Source of the DNA: Pseudomonas sp. CAN1
Lineage (GTDB): Bacteria; Pseudomonadota; Gammaproteobacteria; Pseudomonadales; Pseudomonadaceae
Length of the DNA stretch: 64,000 nucleotides
NCBI RefSeq assembly: GCF_030462585.1
Contig: NZ_JASMRU010000004.1
Location: forward strand, 250,570-314,569
Reading direction: 5' to 3'
Under the pieces are notes generated by a model that made no database searches, had not been told where the DNA came from, and was given only the letters and a program-made list of their open reading frames with translations. The position numbers were made by a program, and so were the translations under genes. Positions 43,741 through 53,545 of the stretch are shown here, piece by piece; positions within the stretch are counted from its first letter, which is position 1, and each line of letters begins with the position of its first letter.

Positions 43741-44264
43741 TAGTTGTGGGCCAGGATCAGCGCGGCGGCGTTGTGCGCCAGGGCGCGCTTGACGATCTGC
43801 CGCGGGTAGACGCTGGCGCTGTCGATGGAGCCGTGGAACAGCACCTCGAACTCCAGCATGCGGTGGCGGTTGTCCATGAACAGGCAGGCGAATACCTCAT
43901 GGGGCTCGTGGCGCAGCCGCGCCTTGAGGAAGTCGCGCACCGCCTGCGGGCTCTCCAGCGCCGGGCCGCGATCCATGTCCTCGGCCAGGTGCCGGCGCCC
44001 CATCTCCAGCACCGCCTGCAACTGGGCGAACTTCGCCGGACCCAGCCCATGGTGGTGGCAGAAGGCGTCCAGGTTCGCCTCCAGCAGGGCGCGCAGGCTG
44101 CCGAACTCCAGCAGCAGCCGGCGCGCCAGGTCGACAGCGCTGCAACCAGCGACGCCGGTACGCAGGAAGATGGCCAGCAATTCGGCATCGCTCAGGCTCG
44201 CCGCACCCCGTTCCAGCAGCTTCTCCCGGGGGCGTTCCGCCGCAGGCCAATCGAGAATTCTCAC
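43686..44264 (-). pseudogene. radC: radC, 5' fragment with element-derived tail
   Basis: From ATG 44264 the first 174 codons are normal RadC: helix-hairpin-helix N-terminus ([20 protein letters not shown]), then the MPN+ domain ([20 protein letters not shown]) up to ALILAHN. At 43743 native sequence ends; the frame continues for 18 foreign codons ([18 protein letters not shown]) to a stop in the element. The truncated protein lacks the His and Ser/Asp of the zinc site, so the JAMM centre is destroyed. The intact gene (224 residues) would continue at 33502. RadC's own role is uncertain in bacteria, so loss is probably tolerated. Confidence 0.93.
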
Positions 44265-44405
44265 GCAACCTCCCAGCTCAGGGGCCCCGCTGTTCCCGCG
44301 CAGGCGCTGTGCTATCTTAGCCCCCTCGCTTCGCGCAGCCGGAGGCCTGGGGAGGCGTCATCGGCTTCAGCGCGCGTCATCCATTTCCGTATTTAAGGCT
44401 GGCCT

Positions 44406-45614
44406 ATGCAGCGGCTCTATCGTAAACGCATCGTTCTGGGCGTCGGCGGCGGTATCGCCGCCTACAAGAGCGCCGAACTGGTCCGCCGGTTGCGCGACCA
44501 GGGCGCCGAGGTGCGTGTCGTGATGACCCAGGGCGGCCGCGAGTTCATCACCCCGCTCACCCTCCAGGCGCTGTCCGGCCACCCGGTGCACCTGGACCTG
44601 CTCGACCCCGCCGCCGAAGCGGCCATGGGACATATCGAACTGGCCCGCTGGGCCGACCTGGTGCTGATCGCCCCGGCCACCGCCGACCTCATGGCGCGCC
44701 TGGCCCAGGGCGTGGCCAACGACCTGCTGACCACCCTGGTACTGGCCACCGATGCGCAAGTCGCCCTTGCACCGGCGATGAACCAGGCCATGTGGCGCGA
44801 CCCGGCCACCCAGGTGAATGCCGAGCTGCTGCGCTCGCGCGGCCTGCACTTCTTCGGCCCCGCCGCCGGCAGTCAGGCCTGCGGTGACGTCGGCCTCGGG
44901 CGCATGCTCGAAGCCGAGGAGCTGGCACAGCGCGCCGCCGACTGCTTCGAGTACAAGGCGCTGACCGGCCAGCACATCCTGATCACCGCCGGGCCGACCC
45001 AGGAAAACATCGATCCGGTGCGCTACATCACCAACCACAGCTCCGGGAAAATGGGCTTCGCCCTGGCCGAGGCGGCTGTCGAGGCCGGCGCCCGCGTGAC
45101 CCTGGTGACCGGCCCGGTGCACCTGCCCACCCCCGACCGGGTCAACCGCGTCGACGTGGTCAGCGCCCGCGACATGCTCGCTGCCTGCGAAGCGGCGATG
45201 CCGGCGGACATCCTGATCGCCTCCGCCGCGGTGGCCGACTACCGCCCGGAACTGGTCGCAACGCAAAAACTCAAGAAAGACCCCACCAAAGGTGATGGCC
45301 TGCTCTTGCAGCTGGTGCGCAATCCCGACATCCTCGCCACCCTTTCGCTGCGCGAGGATCGGCCGTTCAGCGTCGGCTTCGCCGCGGAAACCGAGAACCT
45401 GCTCGACTACGCTTCGCGCAAGCTCAAGGACAAGAATCTCGACCTGATCGTGGCCAATGACGTGGCGAATCCGTCAATTGGCTTCAATAGTGAAGAGAAC
45501 GCCATCACGGTCATCGACCGCGAATTGCACAAGACTGCGTTCGCCCAGACCAGCAAGGGCAAGATTGCCCGCCAGCTGATCGCCTTCATCGCCGAACGCA
45601 TCAATCAACACTGA
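44406..45614 (+). CDS. coaBC: Bifunctional phosphopantothenoylcysteine decarboxylase / phosphopantothenate-cysteine ligase
   Basis: 402 residues. N-terminal flavoprotein CoaC half (to about 185): [46 protein letters not shown] and the catalytic-Cys loop [11 protein letters not shown]-terminal CoaB ligase half: [32 protein letters not shown]. It makes 4'-phosphopantetheine from 4'-phosphopantothenate on the way to CoA. Divergent from radC; 7 bases before dut, a standard coaBC-dut pair. Confidence 0.95.
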   Translation: MQRLYRKRIVLGVGGGIAAYKSAELVRRLRDQGAEVRVVMTQGGREFITPLTLQALSGHPVHLDLLDPAAEAAMGHIELARWADLVLIAPATADLMARLAQGVANDLLTTLVLATDAQVALAPAMNQAMWRDPATQVNAELLRSRGLHFFGPAAGSQACGDVGLGRMLEAEELAQRAADCFEYKALTGQHILITAGPTQENIDPVRYITNHSSGKMGFALAEAAVEAGARVTLVTGPVHLPTPDRVNRVDVVSARDMLAACEAAMPADILIASAAVADYRPELVATQKLKKDPTKGDGLLLQLVRNPDILATLSLREDRPFSVGFAAETENLLDYASRKLKDKNLDLIVANDVANPSIGFNSEENAITVIDRELHKTAFAQTSKGKIARQLIAFIAERINQH

Positions 45615-45621
45615 GAACTCA

Positions 45622-46077
45622 ATGCACTCCCTGCAAGCCAAGATCCTCGATCCCCGCCTGGGCAGCGACTTCCCGCTGCCGCAGTACGCCACTCCGGGTT
45701 CCGCCGGCCTCGACCTGCGCGCCATGCTCAAGGAGGACTGCGTCCTCGAACCGGGCCAGACCGTACTCATCCCCACCGGCCTGTCCATCTTCATTGCCGA
45801 CCCGGGCCTCGCCGCGCTGGTCCTGCCGCGCTCCGGCCTGGGCCACAAGCACGGCATCGTGCTGGGCAACCTGGTCGGCCTGATCGACTCGGACTACCAG
45901 GGCGAGCTGATGGTCTCCTGCTGGAACCGTGGTGATACGGCCTTCAGGATCGCCATCGGCGAGCGCATCGCCCAACTGGTGCTGGTACCGGTGGTACAGG
46001 CGCATTTCGAGCTGGTCGAGAGCTTCGACGAGAGCCAGCGCGGCGCCGGCGGCTTCGGGCATTCCGGCAGCCATTGA
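45622..46077 (+). CDS. dut: dUTP diphosphatase
   Basis: 151 residues with the five dUTPase motifs: AGLDLRAML (I), [10 protein letters not shown] (II), [11 protein letters not shown] (III, catalytic Asp), [15 protein letters not shown] (IV) and [12 protein letters not shown] (V). It hydrolyses dUTP to dUMP and keeps uracil out of DNA. Only 7 bases follow coaBC and 41 precede algC, so they are likely co-transcribed at least in part. Confidence 0.95.
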   Translation: MHSLQAKILDPRLGSDFPLPQYATPGSAGLDLRAMLKEDCVLEPGQTVLIPTGLSIFIADPGLAALVLPRSGLGHKHGIVLGNLVGLIDSDYQGELMVSCWNRGDTAFRIAIGERIAQLVLVPVVQAHFELVESFDESQRGAGGFGHSGSH

Positions 46078-46118
46078 CCCTTTCCTAATTTCAGGATGAA
46101 TCGCCGAGGAGACGTTGC

Positions 46119-48743
46119 ATGAAACTTTTCCAACGCACTGCCAAGGACAGCGCCGAGCTGCCGGAACTCGTTCCGGCGGAAAAGGCCGTCAGAGGACCCG
46201 CCGCCAAGGTCGACCTCAAACCGCTGCTGCCGGCCTTCGTCGTCACCGTCGCTGGTGTCGCCGCGGCCAGCGCCCTGCTCTGGTTCAGCCTGTTCGGCCA
46301 GGCCGGGCAGACCCACACCGCACAGCTGAGCAGCGCCTGGTCGGAAAACCAGGCCGGCGCGCTGCGCCAGTCGCTGAGCCTGCTCGCGGCCGACAGCCGC
46401 AGCATGGCAGGCGATCCGCAACTGCTGCCAACGCTGCAGGGCAACGATCCGGCGCGCATTGCCGCGCTGGAGAAGTCCCTCGCCCAGGGTCACCTGGATG
46501 GCCTGGTGGACGTCCACCTGAACGCCAACGGCCAGGCTGTGCAGGACGCCAACCGCCCCGGCCCGCTGAACTACGCCGCGCTGGACATGCTGCACCGCGT
46601 CGAGAGCGGCCAGAACGTGGCGCCGGAAGCCTACAAGGTCGGCAACCGCTGGCTGGTCTACAGCCCCACCGCGCTGCGCGCCGCGGACAACTCGATCCAG
46701 GGCTCGCTGCTGCTGGTGGTGGACCTGCAACGCCTGATCGACAGCCTGCCGCCGATGTCGGCCGATATCGGCCAGTTGCAGCTGGCCCAGCAGTTCGGCA
46801 ACTCGCCGGCGCAGGTCCTGCTGCAACGCGGCCAGGCTTCCGGCACCACGGTGCTGAACCTGTCCAGTGGCAACCCGAACTGGAAGCTCACCTTCACCCC
46901 CGGGCCGAGCCTCACCGATTCGCTGTACTCGCCAGCCCTGCTGGGCATCGCCGCGCTGCTCGCGCTCGTCGGCGGCCTGCTCGGGCTGTATCTGGCGCAA
47001 AGTGCGATGCAGCGCCGGGTCAGCAAGGACGCCCACGCCCTGGGCCAGTTCATTCAGGAACTCGCCGGCCAACGCACTGCCAAAGCACCTGAGCTGAGCC
47101 TGCCGAGCCTGCAGGTGCTGGCTCAGGCGCTGGCTCGCCAGCCGCGCCGCAAGACCGAAACAAACGGTGCCAGTGTCCCGGCCGCCGCCCCCGCAGCGCC
47201 AGCCCAACCCGCCCCGGCGATGGTTGAGGTCGGCGCTCCGGCCAAGGCCGAGGCGTCACTGGTCGACCCGCTGTTCCAGAACACCGACATTCTGGACATC
47301 GACATACTTGATGAAGACCAGGATCTCCTGGGATTGGAGCAAACCCCCGCTATGAGCACGCCTAAAGCCCCGCAGCTGCCCGCCAGCATTTTCCGCGCCT
47401 ACGACATCCGTGGCGTGGTCGGCGATACCCTGACCGCCGAGACCGCCTACTGGGTCGGCCGCGCGATCGGTTCCGAAAGCCTGGCGCGCGGCGAGCCGTG
47501 CGTCTCCGTGGGCCGCGACGGCCGCCTGTCCGGCCCCGAGCTGGTCCAGCAGCTGATCCAGGGTCTGCTCGACTGCGGCTGTCAGGTCACCGACGTCGGC
47601 ATGGTGCCGACCCCGGTCCTCTACTACGCCGCCAACGTGCTGGAAGGCAAATCCGGCGTGATGCTCACCGGCAGCCACAACCCGCCGGACTACAACGGCT
47701 TCAAGATCGTCGTTGCCGGCGAGACCCTGGCCAACGAGCAGATCCAGGCCCTGCGCGAGCGCATCCAGAACGACGACCTCGCCTCTGGCGTGGGCAGCGT
47801 GCAGCAGGTCGATATCCTGCCGCGCTACTTCAAGCAGATCCGCGATGACATCGCCCTGGCCAAGCCGCTGAAAGTGGTAGTGGACTGCGGCAACGGCGTC
47901 GCCGGCGTGATCGCCCCGCAACTGATCGAAGCCCTGGGCTGCACGGTCATCCCGCTGTACTGCGACGTCGACGGCACCTTCCCCAACCACCACCCGGACC
48001 CGGGCAAGCCGGAGAACCTGGAGGACCTGATCGCCAAGGTCAAGGAGACCGGCGCCGACCTCGGCCTGGCCTTCGACGGCGACGGCGACCGCGTGGGCGT
48101 GGTGACCAACGAAGGCACCATCATCTACCCCGACCGCCTGCTGATGCTGTTCGCCAAGGACGTGGTATCGCGCAACCCGGGCGCCGACATCATCTTCGAC
48201 GTCAAATGCACCCGTCGCCTGATCTCGCTGATCAGCGGCTACGGCGGCCGTCCGGTGATGTGGAAGACCGGCCACTCGCTGATCAAGAAGAAGATGAAGG
48301 AAACCGGCGCCCTGCTCGCCGGCGAGATGAGCGGCCACATCTTCTTCAAGGAACGCTGGTACGGCTTCGACGACGGCATCTACAGCGCCGCGCGCCTGCT
48401 GGAAATCATCAGCCTGGACAAGCGCGACGCCGAGCGCGTGTTCTCCGCCTTCCCGATGGACATCTCCACCCCGGAAATCAACATCACCGTCACCGACGAA
48501 GGCAAGTTCGCCCTCATCGAGGCGCTGCAGGCCCGTGGCCAGTGGGGTGAAGCCAACCTCACCACCCTCGACGGCGTGCGTGTGGATTACCCCAAAGGCT
48601 GGGGCCTGGTGCGCGCCTCCAACACCACGCCGGTGCTGGTGCTGCGTTTCGAGGCGGACACCCAGGAAGAACTGGAACGCATCAAGGACGTGTTCCGCAC
48701 CCAGCTGAAAGCGGTCGACCCCGCCCTCAGCCTGCCCTTCTGA
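46119..48743 (+). CDS. algC: Phosphomannomutase/phosphoglucomutase AlgC, long form with membrane-anchored N-terminus
   Basis: The open frame is 874 residues. The C-terminal 463 (from an internal ATG at 47352, MSTPKAPQLPASIFRAYDIR) is the known AlgC enzyme: phosphoserine Ser108 in TGSHNPPDYNG, metal loop DGDGDRVGV, and the sugar loop GEMSGHIFF. It interconverts mannose/glucose 6- and 1-phosphates for alginate, LPS, Psl and rhamnolipid. The upstream 411 residues have two membrane helices (about 28-52 and 268-293) around a periplasmic domain and a Pro/Ala-rich linker. Which start is used cannot be told from sequence; the internal start fits the length of the studied enzyme. The next gene, argB, starts 27 bases on. 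Confidence 0.93.
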   Translation: MKLFQRTAKDSAELPELVPAEKAVRGPAAKVDLKPLLPAFVVTVAGVAAASALLWFSLFGQAGQTHTAQLSSAWSENQAGALRQSLSLLAADSRSMAGDPQLLPTLQGNDPARIAALEKSLAQGHLDGLVDVHLNANGQAVQDANRPGPLNYAALDMLHRVESGQNVAPEAYKVGNRWLVYSPTALRAADNSIQGSLLLVVDLQRLIDSLPPMSADIGQLQLAQQFGNSPAQVLLQRGQASGTTVLNLSSGNPNWKLTFTPGPSLTDSLYSPALLGIAALLALVGGLLGLYLAQSAMQRRVSKDAHALGQFIQELAGQRTAKAPELSLPSLQVLAQALARQPRRKTETNGASVPAAAPAAPAQPAPAMVEVGAPAKAEASLVDPLFQNTDILDIDILDEDQDLLGLEQTPAMSTPKAPQLPASIFRAYDIRGVVGDTLTAETAYWVGRAIGSESLARGEPCVSVGRDGRLSGPELVQQLIQGLLDCGCQVTDVGMVPTPVLYYAANVLEGKSGVMLTGSHNPPDYNGFKIVVAGETLANEQIQALRERIQNDDLASGVGSVQQVDILPRYFKQIRDDIALAKPLKVVVDCGNGVAGVIAPQLIEALGCTVIPLYCDVDGTFPNHHPDPGKPENLEDLIAKVKETGADLGLAFDGDGDRVGVVTNEGTIIYPDRLLMLFAKDVVSRNPGADIIFDVKCTRRLISLISGYGGRPVMWKTGHSLIKKKMKETGALLAGEMSGHIFFKERWYGFDDGIYSAARLLEIISLDKRDAERVFSAFPMDISTPEINITVTDEGKFALIEALQARGQWGEANLTTLDGVRVDYPKGWGLVRASNTTPVLVLRFEADTQEELERIKDVFRTQLKAVDPALSLPF

Positions 48744-49676
<933 letters not shown>

Positions 49677-49685
49677 TCGAAAACG

Positions 49686-49720
49686 ACACCCGCCTGGAGC
49701 GATCCACGCGGGTGTTTTTC
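49686..49720 (+). terminator. Rho-independent terminator of argB
   Basis: ACACCCGC (49686-49693) pairs with GCGGGTGT (49708-49715), followed by TTTTT. Confidence 0.88.
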
Positions 49721-49739
49721 TGTCTGGAGTTTGTCTGAC

Positions 49740-50186
49740 ATGGCCGCATCACCCGTTTCCCGCAACGACTTCAGCTTCTTCCACGGCCTGCGCGTGCGCT
49801 GGTCAGAGGTCGACCCTCAAGGCATCGTCTTCAACGGCAACTACCTGACCTACGCCGACGTCGCCACCACCGAGTACTACCGCCACCTGGGCGTGAGCTA
49901 CCCGGCCGACCTGCTGCGCGGCGGCGGCGACCTGTTCGCGGTGAAGACCACCCTGGAATACCTGGCGCCAGCGCACTTCGACGACTGGCTGGAAATGGGC
50001 GTGCGCGTGAGCCGGTTGGGCCGCAGCAGCCTGACCTTCCAGGTCTCGATCTGGTGCGACGAGCAGTTGCTGACGCTGGGCGAGCTGATCTACGCGTACG
50101 CTGGCGAAGACCGCACGAGCCAGCCCCTGCCGGACTGGCTGCGCGGGAAGATCAACGAATTCGAGCGCTGCTCGCCGCAGCAGTAA
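49740..50186 (+). CDS. Acyl-CoA thioesterase, hotdog fold (YbgC/4-HBA-CoA type)
   Basis: 148 residues from ATG 49740 (MAASPVSRND). The active-site motif WSEVDPQGIVFNGNYLTYAD holds the catalytic Asp of the YbgC/4-hydroxybenzoyl-CoA thioesterase family. It hydrolyses short acyl-CoA thioesters; the natural substrate is unknown. GGAG at 49726-49729 lies 10 bases before this ATG; a TTG at 49731 is too close to it. The gene stands alone between argB's terminator and a convergent DUF4124 gene. Confidence 0.87.
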   Translation: MAASPVSRNDFSFFHGLRVRWSEVDPQGIVFNGNYLTYADVATTEYYRHLGVSYPADLLRGGGDLFAVKTTLEYLAPAHFDDWLEMGVRVSRLGRSSLTFQVSIWCDEQLLTLGELIYAYAGEDRTSQPLPDWLRGKINEFERCSPQQ

Positions 50187-50204
50187 GCGCGGCGAGCTGG
50201 CGAC

Positions 50205-50810
50205 TCAGTTGCCGCTGGAGATCTGGGCGAAACGCGCCCGGTCGGCGGCAAAGCTGTCCTGCGCCTGGATACGCAGCTGCTGGTAGCGAGTGATGTCCTG
50301 CTGCAGACGCTGCTCGTCGTCACGCAGGTTGCCCAGTTGCGCCACCAGGTCATCGGGTACCTGGCGCCCGGCACGCTCCTGGTCGGCGGCGCGGGCCTGC
50401 AGGTTGGCCTGCTGGGTCTTGAGCGACTGCAGGTTGCCGCGGGCCACGCTGGCCAGGCCATCGAGCTCGGCCAGCTTGCGGTCGCGGGCGCGATCGACGT
50501 CTTCCACGCTGGTGTACATGCGCATCAGCTGCTGGTCGGAACTGGCACGAGCGGCATCCGCCTTGCGCTGCTCGATCTCGGCGGCGGTCGGTGCCGGCGG
50601 CACCTCGCGAACTACCCGGCCCTGGTCGTTGAGCACCTGGTAGCCCTTGCCGATGTACTGCGGCGGCACGCCCAGGCGGTCGATGACGGTGATGCCCTTG
50701 TCGTTGACGTAGCGATACATCTCGACGCCGGCCGCCCCGACCTGCCCTGCCAAAAGGATACCCAGCAACCCCAACAACGCCCTGTAGTGGAAAGCACCCT
50801 GCTTGGTCAT
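50205..50810 (-). CDS. DUF4124 domain protein, secreted
   Basis: 201 residues: signal peptide (ALLGLLGILLAGQVGAAG) and the DUF4124 module (MYRYVNDKGITVIDRLGVPP), then a long alpha-helical, Gln/Arg/Ala-rich region (about 85-195) predicted to be a coiled coil. DUF4124 proteins are small envelope proteins of unknown role. It follows pyrE on the same strand with 18 bases between, so co-transcription is likely. Confidence 0.85.
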   Translation of the reverse strand: MTKQGAFHYRALLGLLGILLAGQVGAAGVEMYRYVNDKGITVIDRLGVPPQYIGKGYQVLNDQGRVVREVPPAPTAAEIEQRKADAARASSDQQLMRMYTSVEDVDRARDRKLAELDGLASVARGNLQSLKTQQANLQARAADQERAGRQVPDDLVAQLGNLRDDEQRLQQDITRYQQLRIQAQDSFAADRARFAQISSGN

Positions 50811-50828
50811 GCCAGATACCCTGTTCGG

Positions 50829-51470
50829 TTAGATGCCGTACTGCGCTCGATATGCCTCGACTGCCGACAGATGCTGCTTGAGTTGCGCATCGCCTGCCAG
50901 ATATTCCAGCACCTGCTCCAGCGAGACAATGCTCACCACCGGGATCGAAAAGTCGCGCTCGACTTCCTGGATCGCCGACAGCTCGCCCTTGCCGCGTTCC
51001 TGGCGGTTCAGTGCGATCAGCACGCCGGCCGCCTGGGCGCCCTGGGCGTCGATGATCTGCATGACCTCGCGGATCGCGGTGCCGGCGGTGATCACGTCAT
51101 CGATGATCAGCGCACGGCCGACCAGCGGAGCGCCAACCAGCGTACCGCCCTCGCCGTGATCCTTGGCTTCCTTGCGGTTGAAGCACCAGGGCAGGTCGCG
51201 GCCGTGCTGTTCGGCCAGTGCAATGGCTGTAGCGGCCGCCAGCGGGATTCCTTTATAGGCGGGCCCGAACAACACGTCGAAAGGTATGCCGCTGTCGACC
51301 ACCGCGCTGGCGTAGAAACGACCCAGCTGGGACAGCGCAACACCGGTATTGAACAGACCGGCATTGAAGAAGTATGGACTGGTGCGCCCGGACTTGAGAG
51401 TGAACTCACCGAAGCGCAGAACGCCGCGCTCGATGGCGAAGCGGATGAAATCGCGTTGATATGCGTGCAT
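50829..51470 (-). CDS. pyrE: Orotate phosphoribosyltransferase
   Basis: 213 residues; the PRPP motif is [17 protein letters not shown], and the N-terminal part [16 protein letters not shown] plus [20 protein letters not shown] is typical of PyrE. It converts orotate and PRPP to OMP in pyrimidine synthesis. Divergent from crc with an 81-bp gap, the arrangement of P. aeruginosa (PA5331-PA5332). Confidence 0.95.
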   Translation of the reverse strand: MHAYQRDFIRFAIERGVLRFGEFTLKSGRTSPYFFNAGLFNTGVALSQLGRFYASAVVDSGIPFDVLFGPAYKGIPLAAATAIALAEQHGRDLPWCFNRKEAKDHGEGGTLVGAPLVGRALIIDDVITAGTAIREVMQIIDAQGAQAAGVLIALNRQERGKGELSAIQEVERDFSIPVVSIVSLEQVLEYLAGDAQLKQHLSAVEAYRAQYGI

Positions 51471-51551
51471 GGGAAAGAACCGGCCGGTATGAATTTAGCT
51501 AAACCGTTTGAGCTCGGGTATCATACACACACGTGATTTTGGGGGCCATTT

Positions 51552-52331
51552 ATGCGGATCATCAGTGTGAACGTGAATGGTATTCAGGCTGCGGCCGAGC
51601 GTGGTTTGCTCAGCTGGCTGCAAGCCCAGAATGCCGACGTGATCTGCTTGCAGGATACCCGCGCCTCCGCTTTCGATCTGGATGACCCGTCCTACCAACT
51701 GGATGGCTACTTCCTGTACGCCTGCGATGCCGAAGTGCCCAGTCAGGGCGGCGTCGCAATCTATAGTCGTCTGCAACCCAAGGCTGTCATAAGCGGCCTG
51801 GGTTTCGAGATGGCCGATCGTTACGGGCGCTACCTGCAAGCCGATTTCGATAAGGTGAGTATCGCCACTCTCCTGCTGCCTACCGGGCAGGAAGGGGACG
51901 AGAACCTGAACCACAAGTTCAAGTTCATGGACGATTTCGCCCAGTACATGAACAAGCAGCGCCGCAAGCGCCGCGAATACATCTATTGCGGTTCGCTGTA
52001 CGTGGCGCACCAGAAGCTGGACGTGAAGAACTGGCGCGAATGCCAGCAATCTCCCGGTTTCATGGCGCCCGAGCGTGGCTGGATGGATGAGATCTTCGGC
52101 ACCATGGGCTATGTCGACGCCCTGCGCGAGGTCAACCGCGAAGGCGATCAGTACAGCTGGTGGCCGGAAAGCGAACAGGCCGAGCTGCTCAACCTGGGCT
52201 GGCGTTTCGACTATCAGATCCTCACGCCGGGTCTGCGCCGCTTCGTGCGTGGCGCCAAGCTGCCGCGCCAGCCGCGCTTCTCCCAGCATGCGCCGCTGAT
52301 CGTCGACTACGACTGGACCCTGAGCATCTGA
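51552..52331 (+). CDS. crc: Catabolite repression control protein Crc
   Basis: 259 residues of the exonuclease III/AP-endonuclease fold: MRIISVNVNGIQAAAERGLL, LLSWLQAQNADVICLQDTRA and EYIYCGSLYVAHQKLDVKN. Pseudomonas Crc has lost nuclease activity and works with Hfq to block translation of mRNAs for less preferred carbon sources; the sRNA CrcZ, which relieves this, is not in the window. GGGGG precedes ATG 51552. A terminator follows. Confidence 0.95.
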   Translation: MRIISVNVNGIQAAAERGLLSWLQAQNADVICLQDTRASAFDLDDPSYQLDGYFLYACDAEVPSQGGVAIYSRLQPKAVISGLGFEMADRYGRYLQADFDKVSIATLLLPTGQEGDENLNHKFKFMDDFAQYMNKQRRKRREYIYCGSLYVAHQKLDVKNWRECQQSPGFMAPERGWMDEIFGTMGYVDALREVNREGDQYSWWPESEQAELLNLGWRFDYQILTPGLRRFVRGAKLPRQPRFSQHAPLIVDYDWTLSI

Positions 52332-52360
52332 GTCCTGTCACGCCGCCGCGAGGCGGGCAG

Positions 52361-52391
52361 AAAAAAGCCGGCTTCGAGCCGGCTTTTTCGT
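52361..52391 (+). terminator. Rho-independent terminator between crc and the DUF4870 gene
   Basis: AAAAAAGCCGGC / GCCGGCTTTTT hairpin with a 6-base loop; symmetric A/T runs make it usable from both strands, as expected for convergent genes. Confidence 0.9.
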
Positions 52392-52404
52392 GTCTGGAGC
52401 GCGC

Positions 52405-52776
52405 TTATTTGATCGGCCGCCAGGTGAAGGGATAGCGGTAGTCCAGCCCTTCATTGGCCTTGATCCCGGCGATGATGGTCAGCACCAGTGCGCCGATGCT
52501 CACCAGCCCCAGCAGGAAGAAGCCGATCACCACCAGCATCAGCAGGAAGCTGACCACCACCGCGAGGCTCACGGTGATCTGGAAGTTCAGCGCTTCCTTG
52601 CCCTGGCGGTCCACGAACGGGTCCGATTCACGCTTGATCTGCCAGACGATCAGCGGCCCGAGCAGGTTGCCGAAGGGGAAGATGAAGCCGAGGAAGGCGG
52701 CGAAGTGGCAGAACATCGCCCACTGCCGGGCCTCCTGGCTCGGCTGAAGCTGTTGTACCAGTACTTCGTCGCTCAT
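52405..52776 (-). CDS. DUF4870 small membrane protein
   Basis: 123 residues from ATG 52776 (MSDEVLVQQL). Three to four hydrophobic helices: AMFCHFAAFLGFIFPFGNLL, a segment after VDRQGKEALNFQ (ITVSLAVVVSFLLMLVVIGFF), and LGLVSIGALVLTIIAGIKA. The DRQGKEALNFQ signature is that of the DUF4870/Tic20-like family; function unknown. GGAG-like AAAGGA lies before the ATG. Between crc and rph, convergent with crc. Confidence 0.88.
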   Translation of the reverse strand: MSDEVLVQQLQPSQEARQWAMFCHFAAFLGFIFPFGNLLGPLIVWQIKRESDPFVDRQGKEALNFQITVSLAVVVSFLLMLVVIGFFLLGLVSIGALVLTIIAGIKANEGLDYRYPFTWRPIK

Positions 52777-52825
52777 CCTTTCGCTCCTTGCACTTGATGA
52801 TCGGCCGGGCTGGCCGCTCGTCGGA

Positions 52826-53545
52826 TCAGTCCGCCAGCGCGGCGCGCTGCAGATCGAACAGTTCGCGCAGGCCCTGCTGCGCCAGCTCCAGCATGGCATT
52901 CAGCTCGGCCGGCTGGAAGGGTGCGCCCTCGGCAGTGCCCTGGACTTCGATGAAGCCACCGGCATCGGTCATGACCACGTTCAGGTCGGTCTCGGCGGCG
53001 GAGTCTTCCAGGTAGTCCAGGTCCAGCACCGGCACGCCCTGGTACATGCCCACGGACACCGCAGCGACCATCTGTTTGAGCGGGTTGCCCTTGAGCGCGC
53101 CGCGCTTCTTCAGCACGGCCAGGGCGTCGATCAGCGCCACGGTGGCGCCGGTGATGGAGGCAGTGCGGGTGCCGCCATCGGCCTGGATCACATCGCAGTC
53201 GATGTACAGGGTGTTCTCGCCCAGCTTGGTCAGGTCCAGCGCGGCGCGCAGGGAACGGCCGATCAGGCGCTGGATTTCCAGGGTGCGGCCACCCTGCTTG
53301 CCACGGGCGGCTTCGCGCTGGTTACGCTCGCCGGTGGAGCGCGGCAGCATGCCGTACTCGGCGGTCAGCCAGCCCTGGCCCTGGCCCTTGAGGAAGCGCG
53401 GCACACCGGATTCGGCGCTGACGGTGCAGATCACCTTGGTGTCGCCGAACTCGACCAGCACGGAGCCCTCGGCGTGCTTGGTGTAATGGCGGGTGATACG
53501 GATCGGGCGCAGTTGGTCGGCGGCGCGGCCACTGGGACGGTTCAT
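52826..53545 (-). CDS. rph: Ribonuclease PH
   Basis: 239 residues matching RNase PH throughout: [40 protein letters not shown] with the phosphate-binding region, and [20 protein letters not shown] with catalytic acidic residues. It trims tRNA 3' ends by phosphorolysis. Start ATG 53545 ([14 protein letters not shown]). Divergent from yicC with a 165-bp gap; the pair rph/yicC is conserved. Confidence 0.95.
   Translation of the reverse strand: MNRPSGRAADQLRPIRITRHYTKHAEGSVLVEFGDTKVICTVSAESGVPRFLKGQGQGWLTAEYGMLPRSTGERNQREAARGKQGGRTLEIQRLIGRSLRAALDLTKLGENTLYIDCDVIQADGGTRTASITGATVALIDALAVLKKRGALKGNPLKQMVAAVSVGMYQGVPVLDLDYLEDSAAETDLNVVMTDAGGFIEVQGTAEGAPFQPAELNAMLELAQQGLRELFDLQRAALAD

Larger units (their letters stand above)
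33503..43742 (+). mobile_element. Tn554-like site-specific element inserted in radC, carrying a methyltransferase-ATPase cargo
   Basis: A 10,240-bp insertion with clear AT-rich codon use, unlike the GC-rich flanks. Its boundaries are exact because RadC translation stops at 43743 and resumes at 33502. No target duplication is seen. It encodes, all on the plus strand, three tyrosine recombinases and a TnpC-like protein (overlapping genes), then a DNA cytosine methyltransferase, a GHKL ATPase, an unknown protein and an orphan HigA-like regulator. Tn554 also uses a recombinase pair plus TnpC and inserts in radC (att554, from memory); the left junction here reads GATGTT, close to the GATGTA core I recall for att554. 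Ends carry the shared TCACCTAA motif. Confidence 0.9.

Noticed and set aside
33503-43742. tRNA-targeted integrative island or ICE
   Set aside because: No tRNA gene, no attachment duplication and no conjugation genes; the boundary is inside radC.
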